A DNA stretch of 64,000 bases, from NCBI GenBank assembly GCA_031280955.1, contig JAITGA010000013.1, positions 1 to 64,000 of the forward strand. The letters run 5' to 3'. The DNA is from Lachnospiraceae bacterium. GTDB taxonomy: Bacteria > Bacillota > Clostridia > Lachnospirales > Lachnospiraceae. Both the position numbers and the translations under genes were made by a program. The notes under the pieces were generated by a model. That model was given only the letters and a program-made list of their open reading frames with translations. It did not search any database and was not told the DNA's origin. Positions 16,306-23,500 of this stretch are shown piece by piece. Numbering within the stretch: the first letter of the stretch is position 1; each line of letters opens with the position of its first letter.

Positions 16306-17532
16306 TTATAGCCGAAACATGCGGAAGTTTTTCTTACCGCGTCTAATCAAGATTCCCTCAGCGGCAAAATCCTCTCGCTTAAAGAGTTGCTTCGTATCAG
16401 TCACCTTGCTTTCTGCGGCAATTACTCCTCCTTGTTCGATGACCCGCCGCCCCTCGGAGCGGGTATTTACCAAACCACCGCTTACCAAAAGGGTTATGAT
16501 ATCTATTTCTCCATTGCAAAAGTCTTCATCAGCCAAAACCGTGGCAGGGACTTCATCAATATTGTCACTGCCGCCGGTAAAGAGGGTCTTCGCTCCCTGT
16601 CTTGCTTTTTCGGCTTCCTCGCTCCCATGAATCATGGTTGTCATCTGCGTTGCCAGAATTTCCTTGGCTTCATTTAATTGACTACCCTCCCACTTCTCCA
16701 TTTCCTTGATTTCCGAAAGTGGCAAAAAAGTCAGTATCTTGAGGTAGTTTATCACATCAGCGTCAGCGACATTGCGAAAATACTGGTAAAAGTCAAAAGG
16801 CGAGGTACGGTCGGGACTAAGCCAAAGAGCTCCTTTTTCGGTCTTTCCCATTTTGACCCCATTAGTGTTGAGTAATAGCTGGATCGTCATCGCATAGACA
16901 TTTTTGCCTAGTTTGCGGCGAATCAAATCTGTTCCGGCAAGGAGATTGCTCCACTGGTCATCACCACCTAGTTGCAAATTACAACCATACCTTTGATACA
17001 GGGTAAAATAGTCATAACTTTGCATGATCATATAGTTAAATTCCAGAAAACTTAACCCTTTTTCCATCCTTTGCTTGTAACACTCTGCCTGTAGCATCCG
17101 ATTGACGCTGAAATGAGAGCCGACATCACGAAGTATATCAACATATTTTAGTTCCCGCAACCACTCGGCGTTATTGACGAAGATACCCTTATCATCGCCG
17201 AAGTCGAGAAACTTCTCCATCTGGCGGCGAATCGAGGCACAATAGTCATCTATCGTCGCTTCAGTCAGTACTGAACGAAGCTCAGTACGGTGACTGGGAT
17301 CACCCACCATGCCTGTGCCGCCGCCGACTAGGGCAATCGGGCGGTTACCCGCCTGTTGCAAGCGTTTCATCAAGCAAAGGGTAACGTAGTGTCCGATATG
17401 AAGTGAGTCGGCAGTAGGATCGAAGCCGATATAGAAAGTCGCCTTGCCATTATTTATCAAATCACGGATTTCATCTTCATCAGTCATTTGGGCGATTTGC
17501 CCGCGTTCTTTTAGTTCGTCAAATATTTGCAT
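16306..17532 (-). CDS. tyrS: tyrosyl-tRNA synthetase
   Basis: Class I synthetase charging tRNA-Tyr, 408 residues. It has FDPTADSLHIGHYV (HIGH motif), GGDDQWSNLLAGTDLIRR, KMGKTEKG as the KMSKS loop, and a C-terminal S4-like RNA-binding domain (VSGGLVNTRSEGRRVIEQGGV). No T-box specifier or antiterminator was recognised in the leader, which is instead a purine-rich stretch. Confidence 0.97.
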   Translation of the reverse strand: MQIFDELKERGQIAQMTDEDEIRDLINNGKATFYIGFDPTADSLHIGHYVTLCLMKRLQQAGNRPIALVGGGTGMVGDPSHRTELRSVLTEATIDDYCASIRRQMEKFLDFGDDKGIFVNNAEWLRELKYVDILRDVGSHFSVNRMLQAECYKQRMEKGLSFLEFNYMIMQSYDYFTLYQRYGCNLQLGGDDQWSNLLAGTDLIRRKLGKNVYAMTIQLLLNTNGVKMGKTEKGALWLSPDRTSPFDFYQYFRNVADADVINYLKILTFLPLSEIKEMEKWEGSQLNEAKEILATQMTTMIHGSEEAEKARQGAKTLFTGGSDNIDEVPATVLADEDFCNGEIDIITLLVSGGLVNTRSEGRRVIEQGGVIAAESKVTDTKQLFKREDFAAEGILIRRGKKNFRMFRL

Positions 17533-17539
17533 CGGGAAG

Positions 17540-17665
17540 CGATCCTTTCTATGTCTGTCTAAGCCTGTATTTGTTTACTATCGTCTCTCTTCGTCTGTCC
17601 TTGTCTACTTTCTATCTGTATCTGTCTGTATCTATTCTATACTTACTTTTCTACTTACTCATTTT
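17540..17665 (-). other. purine-biased simple-sequence leader upstream of tyrS
   Basis: Read on the minus strand, the spacer between gpsA and tyrS is a run of degenerate RAYAGA words (GATACAGACAGATACAGATAGA and relatives) with almost no pyrimidine clusters. It contains no gene and no hairpin I can identify. Confidence 0.55.
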
Positions 17666-17679
17666 ATCCCGAAAATCTC

Positions 17680-18669
17680 CTAGTACTCTTCTTTCCGCTC
17701 CCTTATCATCAGTTCACGGATAGCGGCACTGGGCTCTTTTCCTGCGAACAGTACCTCATTTACCTGCTCGATAATTGGTACGCTGACCCCGTGCTTCTTT
17801 GCCAATGCCAGTCCCGATTTGGCAGAATAAACTCCCTCTACCACCATTTCCACCTCAGCCATCGCCGCTTCCATCTTTGCTCCTTTGCCAATCAGGATTC
17901 CCGCACGGCGGTTGCGTGAATGGTGCGAGGCACAAGTGACGATCAAATCGCCGATACCGCTAAGCCCATAAAAAGTTGCCGTATTTCCTCCCATCGCCAC
18001 CCCCAGACGGGCAATTTCTGTAATCCCGCGGGTAATAAGAGCGGCTTTTGAATTGTCGCCGTACCCTTGTCCATCGCAAATACCGGCTGCCAGAGCGACT
18101 ACATTTTTGAGAGCAGCTCCCAATTCGATGCCCATTACATCACGGTTGCGGTAAACACGAAATACCTCATTCATGAAGATATTTTGCAAAAATTCCGCCG
18201 TTTCATCGTCATCTGCACCTACCACTATCGTCGTCGGAATACTGCGCCCGACCTCTTCAGCGTGGGAAGGCCCCGACAATACCGCAATCCGCACCGATGG
18301 AAGCTCATCGGCAATCACCTGTGACATCGTCATCAGGCTACCTTCTTCAATGCCCTTGGCAACATTAACGATAATCGTATCCTTACTGATGATATCCCGC
18401 AATTTGGCGGCACATGTCCGCACATATGGTGAAGCAACGGCAATTACAACGACATCCATCTCATTGACTGCATCAGTCAACACGGTAGTCAGTACTATCT
18501 CTTCTTTTATCCTGACCCCCGGTATCGCCGTATGTTCACGAGTTTTTTGTAAGCTGTCTATCTCATCGGCAAGTGCTGACCATACTGTTACTTGATGACC
18601 GTTCTTTTCCAGCAAGATTGCCAACGCTATACCCCAGCTACCTGCACCGATAATGCCTATCCTCGTCAT
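17680..18669 (-). CDS. gpsA: NAD(P)H-dependent glycerol-3-phosphate dehydrogenase
   Basis: Makes sn-glycerol-3-phosphate from dihydroxyacetone phosphate for phospholipid synthesis. It has the N-terminal Rossmann motif IGAGSWGIALAILL, VNVAKGIEEGSL, LSGPSHAEEVGR, the catalytic Lys in GAALKNVVALAAGICDG, and LSGIGDLIVTC. Length is 329 residues. The start overlaps the plsY stop by 4 bases; plsY uses the product, so the pair forms a functional unit. Confidence 0.96.
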   Translation of the reverse strand: MTRIGIIGAGSWGIALAILLEKNGHQVTVWSALADEIDSLQKTREHTAIPGVRIKEEIVLTTVLTDAVNEMDVVVIAVASPYVRTCAAKLRDIISKDTIIVNVAKGIEEGSLMTMSQVIADELPSVRIAVLSGPSHAEEVGRSIPTTIVVGADDDETAEFLQNIFMNEVFRVYRNRDVMGIELGAALKNVVALAAGICDGQGYGDNSKAALITRGITEIARLGVAMGGNTATFYGLSGIGDLIVTCASHHSRNRRAGILIGKGAKMEAAMAEVEMVVEGVYSAKSGLALAKKHGVSVPIIEQVNEVLFAGKEPSAAIRELMIRERKEEY

Positions 18670-19352
18670 TCATGTTCCTCTTTTTTCACTTGTTCTTCCT
18701 CTTCCTGCTTCTCCCGCTTGCGAATATAAGTCTTGCGTTCTGTTCCCGACCACAGGCGGGTAATATTACTGCGATGCTTAAAAATAGCCATCGCCATCAA
18801 CAGAAACGTGATTAGATACATTTCATATAGATGTGCCGCCGTCATTTCCGCAAAGAAACCATTTTGCCCCATTATCACCATTTGCACGAAGAAACCGACA
18901 CAAACCAGAATCGAGCCGAGCGAGACATAGTGGGTAATGAAGAAGTTCCCGACGAACAAAAGCAAGCCCACGGCTATAAACCAAGGATGAAAAGAAAGTA
19001 CCACCCCTCCGGTAGAAGCAATCCCTTTACCCCCTTTGAAGCGCAGGTAAAAGGGATAATTGTGTCCCAGTACCGCCCCTGCTCCGGCATAAATGCGGAT
19101 TAAGTAGCGCATTTCCGGACTGCCGCCGGCAAAAAGGTAGTCACACAGATAGATTACTGCCATACATTTGAGGATATCCCCTGCCAAAACTACCAGACCC
19201 GCCTTTTTGCCCAGAATCCGCAGAGCATTGGTAGTACCTGAGTTGCCGCTGCCGTGCTGGCGAATATCGATTCCCTTTATTCGCCCGTATATATACGCCG
19301 TTTGCAGCAAGCCGAATGTATAACCCAAAACTATGCAAAATATCCGTTCCAT
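18666..19352 (-). CDS. plsY: acyl-phosphate:glycerol-3-phosphate acyltransferase
   Basis: Integral-membrane enzyme acylating the sn-1 position of glycerol-3-phosphate. Conserved motifs visible are GSGNSGTTNALRILGKKAG (motif 1), GHNYPFYLRFKGGKGIAS (motif 2) and a later histidine-containing loop. About five transmembrane segments are evident. The hydrophilic, highly charged C-terminal tail (KREKQEEEEQVKKEEHE) of about 25 residues is unusual for PlsY. Length is 228 residues. It lies one base downstream of der. Confidence 0.95.
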   Translation of the reverse strand: MERIFCIVLGYTFGLLQTAYIYGRIKGIDIRQHGSGNSGTTNALRILGKKAGLVVLAGDILKCMAVIYLCDYLFAGGSPEMRYLIRIYAGAGAVLGHNYPFYLRFKGGKGIASTGGVVLSFHPWFIAVGLLLFVGNFFITHYVSLGSILVCVGFFVQMVIMGQNGFFAEMTAAHLYEMYLITFLLMAMAIFKHRSNITRLWSGTERKTYIRKREKQEEEEQVKKEEHE

Positions 19353-19353
19353 C

Positions 19354-20694
19354 TTATTTTTTTCCTTCCCCTCGTTCCCTTAGTACAAATCGCAGCGATG
19401 TTCCCATGAAGCCAAACGCTTCTCGGAGCTTGTTTTCCAGATAACGTAAATATGAAAAGTGCATTAGTTCCTTACTGTTAATAAATATCACAAAAGTTGG
19501 CGGTTTAACAGAAACTTGGGTGGTATAGTAAATCCGTAACCGCCGCCCCTTATCCGCCGGGGGTTGTTGATAAGCTACCGCCTCACTTATGATTTCATTG
19601 AGAACCCCTGTGGATATCCGCATCGCATGATTCTCACTGACGACATCAATCAGTTCAAAGAGCTTCCACAGTCGCTGCCCGCTTACTGCTGAGACAAATA
19701 TCACTTTGGTATAGGGGGCAAATGACAGAACCTCACGGATACGTTTTTCATAAATCTTGATGGTATTATTATCTTTTTCTATCAAGTCCCATTTATTAAC
19801 ACAGATAATGATTCCTTTGCCACGGTCATGGGCAATACCGATAATTTTGGCATCTTGTTCCGTGACACCCTCGACGGCATCAATGATGAGGATGGCGATA
19901 TCCGCCCGTTCGATTGCAGCAACGGCACGAATAATCATGAAACGTTCCAGTTCCTCTTTGATTTTGTTCTTTCGTCTGAGTCCGGCGGTATCAATGAAAA
20001 CATAATCTCTTTCATTATAGCGGATATTCGTATCAATCGCATCACGGGTCGTACCGGGGATAGGCGAAACAATCAAGCGGTTTTCGCCCAACAAACGATT
20101 GATAATCGAGGATTTACCGACATTTGGCTTACCGACGATGGCGACACGGATACTATCGTCATCTATTTCAAGTTCGGCAGTAGGAGGAAAATGGGAAACC
20201 ACTTCATCAAGCATATCTCCCATTCCCAGACGGTTGACCGCTGATATCGGGTAGGGATCACCCATTCCCAAGGCAAAGAACTCATATACATCAGCCTCAT
20301 GCTTGGCGAAATGGTCAACCTTGTTCACCACCAAGATAACCGGCTTGTCAGTACGGCGCAGCAGATCCGCTACCTTTGTGTCATCATCGACCAGACCTTG
20401 CTTCACATCGGTGAGAAAGATTATCACATCGGCAGTTTCTATAGCGATTTGTGCCTGCTCCCGCATTTGCGTGAAGATGATATCTTCATTGTCAGGCTCA
20501 ATACCACCCGTGTCAATCAGGGTAAAGGCGTTGTCAAGCCAGGTAACATCAGCATAGATACGGTCGCGGGTAATCCCCGGGGTATCCTTGACAATGGCAA
20601 TATTCTCACCTGCCATAGCGTTAAAAAAGGTTGATTTACCGACATTCGGTCGTCCTACCACGGCAACAATCGGGCGGACACTTTTTTTGCCCAT
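19354..20694 (-). CDS. der: ribosome biogenesis GTPase Der (EngA)
   Basis: Essential GTPase in 50S maturation, with tandem G domains and a C-terminal KH-like domain. The first G domain has GRPNVGKSTFFN, DTPGITRD, DTGG and NKVD; the second has GKPNVGKSSIIN, PGTTRDAID, DTAGLRRK and NKWD. Length is 446 residues. It heads der-plsY-gpsA, an order common in Clostridia, with the DUF512 gene just upstream. Confidence 0.97.
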   Translation of the reverse strand: MGKKSVRPIVAVVGRPNVGKSTFFNAMAGENIAIVKDTPGITRDRIYADVTWLDNAFTLIDTGGIEPDNEDIIFTQMREQAQIAIETADVIIFLTDVKQGLVDDDTKVADLLRRTDKPVILVVNKVDHFAKHEADVYEFFALGMGDPYPISAVNRLGMGDMLDEVVSHFPPTAELEIDDDSIRVAIVGKPNVGKSSIINRLLGENRLIVSPIPGTTRDAIDTNIRYNERDYVFIDTAGLRRKNKIKEELERFMIIRAVAAIERADIAILIIDAVEGVTEQDAKIIGIAHDRGKGIIICVNKWDLIEKDNNTIKIYEKRIREVLSFAPYTKVIFVSAVSGQRLWKLFELIDVVSENHAMRISTGVLNEIISEAVAYQQPPADKGRRLRIYYTTQVSVKPPTFVIFINSKELMHFSYLRYLENKLREAFGFMGTSLRFVLRERGEGKK

Positions 20695-20733
20695 TTATGA
20701 CCTCCAACGGTCAAAACCAGTTGATTTCTCTAT

Positions 20734-22077
20734 TTATTTGCTTCTAATTATTGCTTTCACGAAATCACGTCCGCTTGATTCTACAATATCCACCGTGACT
20801 TGTAAAGCGTTTTGTAGCTTAGTAACTGTCATGCCATCAAGCAACGACTGACGATCATGACTGACGATATTAACGGGTAAAAGCAATCGCTCTCCCAGTT
20901 CGCACCCTTTTAACTGTGTTGTCAAATCCTCGCCCGTGAGTAAACCGCTGACGGTCACGCCCCCGCCGAAGAAATGATTTATAATCGGGTACACATGGAT
21001 GGTAAGTCCCGGAAAAGCCGCTTCCATTTGTGCTGACATCATCTTGATATAGGAATAAGCCAACTCTCCCGTGGCAATGGAAATCACGGTAGGAGCGGAT
21101 AATGATATCATCGTTTTCTGCTTGCTCTTTGCCATCTCTTCGGCGAATTCATCAAGGAAAAGCCGCATCATCCCGACTCCGTTTGCCAGTTGCGGGTAAT
21201 TATCATAAGCTTTCATGGGCGGCAAATACTCTCCTGCCATCAGATACCATTCATCGGCAGCATGGACGAAGTGATTTTGATATTGGTCAAAAAGTGGTTC
21301 ACGATAATTCTCAATGAGAGCCAAGACCTTTTTGGCATCCTCATGGTCATAAGCAACAAGCGGATAAAGTCCGTTTCTGTGTTTCGTCAGTCCCGCAGGA
21401 ACGACGGATACACTTTGCAGATATGGTAGGTATTTGACGAGGTCATCAAGTGTCTGGGTGAGTTTGCTCTCATCATTGATGCCTTTGCAAAGGACTATCT
21501 GCCCGTTCATCGTGATTTCTGCCGCAAATAAACGGTCAAGCACCGCTAATGCTTCTCCCGCAAGGGGATTACCCATCATCAGCGTGCGCAGTTTCGCATC
21601 GCTCGTATGGATGGAGATATTGATTGGCTGTAAACGGTAGCGGATAATTCTGTCGATGTCCTCATCGGTCAGATTGGTAAGGCTTACATAGTTCCCTTGC
21701 AAAAATGAAAGTCTGGTATCATCATCTTTGAAATAAAGGGTCTCTCGCAGTCCCGGCGGCATTTGCTTGATGAAACAAAAGATACATTTGTTCCCGCAGG
21801 AGCGGTACTCATCCATCATCTCGGTGGCAAAAACTAATCCCAAATCCTCATCTTCTTCCTTGTCAATCTCCAGTAACCATTCCTCGCCGCTAGGCTTTTT
21901 GATCAATACCTCCAGACGAGTAGCGGCGGTCATCATGCGGTAATCAAACACATCGGCAACGTTATTATCATCAATTGTAAGCAAAAAGTCGCCCTTTTCA
22001 ACTCCCATTTCGGCAGCGATACTATTGGCAGTGACTTCCTTGATTTGATGGGATTTGCCCCGTGGGGAACGAAGCAT
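20734..22077 (-). CDS. DUF512 / PDZ-radical-SAM-like Fe-S protein
   Basis: About 447 residues. The N-terminal PDZ-like segment (VTANSIAAEMGVEKGDFLLTID) is followed by a CGNKCIFCF cluster motif (CxxxCxxC) and a TIM-barrel-like region with LSFLQGNYVSLTN and NISIHTSDA. The C-terminal DUF512 region starts around AADEWYLMAGEYLPP. The gene sits next to der in many clostridial genomes; its activity is unknown. The start at 22077 is chosen because AAAGGAG precedes it; the frame extends 16 codons upstream through a palindrome with no ribosome site. Confidence 0.9.
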   Translation of the reverse strand: MLRSPRGKSHQIKEVTANSIAAEMGVEKGDFLLTIDDNNVADVFDYRMMTAATRLEVLIKKPSGEEWLLEIDKEEDEDLGLVFATEMMDEYRSCGNKCIFCFIKQMPPGLRETLYFKDDDTRLSFLQGNYVSLTNLTDEDIDRIIRYRLQPINISIHTSDAKLRTLMMGNPLAGEALAVLDRLFAAEITMNGQIVLCKGINDESKLTQTLDDLVKYLPYLQSVSVVPAGLTKHRNGLYPLVAYDHEDAKKVLALIENYREPLFDQYQNHFVHAADEWYLMAGEYLPPMKAYDNYPQLANGVGMMRLFLDEFAEEMAKSKQKTMISLSAPTVISIATGELAYSYIKMMSAQMEAAFPGLTIHVYPIINHFFGGGVTVSGLLTGEDLTTQLKGCELGERLLLPVNIVSHDRQSLLDGMTVTKLQNALQVTVDIVESSGRDFVKAIIRSK

Positions 22078-22101
22078 ATTTTTCTCCTTTGTCAGCATTT
22101 T

Positions 22102-22117
22102 TTGTCCGTATGGACAA
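22102..22117. promoter_or_regulatory. candidate operator palindrome
   Basis: TTGTCC-GTAT-GGACAA is a perfect 6-4-6 inverted repeat. It lies 25 bases upstream of the DUF512 start and within the intergenic space shared with the divergent prs promoter. It has no T-run, so it is not a terminator. The binding protein is unknown. Confidence 0.45.
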
Positions 22118-22144
22118 TATAACATGATTTCACCCCCTTTGCTA

Positions 22145-22174
22145 TTGACTTTTCCTATTCATCAATGCTATATT
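22145..22174 (+). promoter_or_regulatory. sigma-A-type promoter for prs
   Basis: TTGACT (22145-22150) and TATATT (22169-22174) are separated by 18 bases, 31 bases upstream of the ATG. A perfect GGAGGAAC Shine-Dalgarno follows. Confidence 0.7.
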
Positions 22175-22205
22175 TATCATCATTCCTGTATTTCACGGAG
22201 GAACA

Positions 22206-23405
22206 ATGTCTAGTAATGATGAACTCCTTGATTTGATCCCCGTTGCCCCATTAAAGCTTCATGTAATGGAATCGGCATTTCCGCTCGGGAGGCAAGTCAA
22301 TCAGTATCTTGTTGATTTTCGCAGGCGCAGCCGCCATCCTGCCAAGGATGACGATGCTTTTTCAGGTTATGCGGAAAAATCCTTTTTGTTAAGTGCCGGT
22401 TGCTATCGCTTCTCGAATGGCGAGGGCAAGGCAATCGTCGATGAGTCGGTACGGGGCAAAGACCTCTTCATCCTCGTTGATGTATGCAATCACAGTATCA
22501 AATACCAAATGAACGGTTATACCAACCACAAATCGCCTGATGACCATTATCAGGATCTAAAGCGGATCATCGGTGCGGTAAATGGCAAAGCCCATCGCAT
22601 CAATGTCATCATGCCCTATCTCTACGAGGGGCGGCAACATCGGCGTATGGGACGGGAATCACTTTATTGCGCATATGTGATTCAAGAGCTTCATGAAATG
22701 GGGGTAACGAACTTCGTCACCTTTGACGCCCATGATCCTCGGGTGCAAAATTCGATTCCCCTATGTGGTTTTGACAGCTTCACTCCCCCTTATCAGTTCA
22801 TCAGTTCCCTGATACGCACCGAACGTGACCTCATCGTTGACAAGGATCATCTCCTCGTCATCAGTCCCGATGAGGGAGCGATGGACAGGGCAATCTACTT
22901 CGCTGATGTCCTCGGTGTGGATGTGGGGATGTTCTACAAACGCCGTGACTATTCCACGATAATTGATGGCAAAAACCCGATTATCGCTCATGAGTTCCTC
23001 GGTGACAATGTCGATGGCAAAGATGTCATTATCATTGACGACATGATATCCTCCGGCGGCAGTATGATTGACACGGCTAGGGTTCTCAAAGAGAAAAATG
23101 CGAAAAGGGTTTATCTTTGTGCCACTTTCGGTCTTTTTACCGATGGTCTGGAGATATTCGACCAAGCATATGAGAAGTGTTATTTTGACAAAATCGTCAC
23201 TACCAACCTGACTTATCAACTGCCACGGCTAAAAAGCCGCCCCTATTATTTGGAGGCTGACATGAGTAAATTCATGGCTTCGATTATCAATGCGATGAAT
23301 CATGATTCATCGCTTGATAATGTTCAGACCCCAACGGAACGCATCCATGCCGCCCTGCGTAAGTTCAATGCCCGTGAGTTGGAGGCAACGGCGGAGCTCT
23401 CGTAG
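22206..23405 (+). CDS. prs: ribose-phosphate pyrophosphokinase, long form
   Basis: Makes PRPP from ribose-5-phosphate and ATP. It has the flexible-loop FSNGEGKAIV, PYLYEGRQHRR (an altered PYxxYARQDR), TFDAHDPRVQNSIP and the PRPP-binding VIIIDDMISSGGSM. At 399 residues it is about 80 longer than classical PRPP synthases (~315); the extra length is at the N-terminus and C-terminus. This long variant is familiar from Lachnospiraceae. GGAGG sits 5-9 bases upstream. It stands alone between two minus-strand units. Confidence 0.92.
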   Translation: MSSNDELLDLIPVAPLKLHVMESAFPLGRQVNQYLVDFRRRSRHPAKDDDAFSGYAEKSFLLSAGCYRFSNGEGKAIVDESVRGKDLFILVDVCNHSIKYQMNGYTNHKSPDDHYQDLKRIIGAVNGKAHRINVIMPYLYEGRQHRRMGRESLYCAYVIQELHEMGVTNFVTFDAHDPRVQNSIPLCGFDSFTPPYQFISSLIRTERDLIVDKDHLLVISPDEGAMDRAIYFADVLGVDVGMFYKRRDYSTIIDGKNPIIAHEFLGDNVDGKDVIIIDDMISSGGSMIDTARVLKEKNAKRVYLCATFGLFTDGLEIFDQAYEKCYFDKIVTTNLTYQLPRLKSRPYYLEADMSKFMASIINAMNHDSSLDNVQTPTERIHAALRKFNARELEATAELS

Positions 23406-23492
23406 GTTCAACTACGTAAACAAGTTGTTTCAAGCTCCGCCTGAGCTTTCATGAGATACTATATTACAAATTGATTCAAGCTCCGCCTGAGC
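23393..23492. repeat. direct and inverted AGCTCCGCC repeats downstream of prs
   Basis: TTTCAAGCTCCGCCTGAGCT (near 23430) is repeated as ATTCAAGCTCCGCCTGAGCT (near 23473). The end of prs contains the inverse GGCGGAGCTC, so GGCGGAGCT/AGCTCCGCC can pair. No T-run follows; the role as a processing or termination signal is uncertain. Confidence 0.45.
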
Positions 23493-23500
23493 TGTCGTAA

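Noticed and set aside
17533-17679. T-box riboswitch upstream of tyrS
   Set aside because: No specifier loop or AGGGTGG-type T-box sequence is visible on the minus strand.
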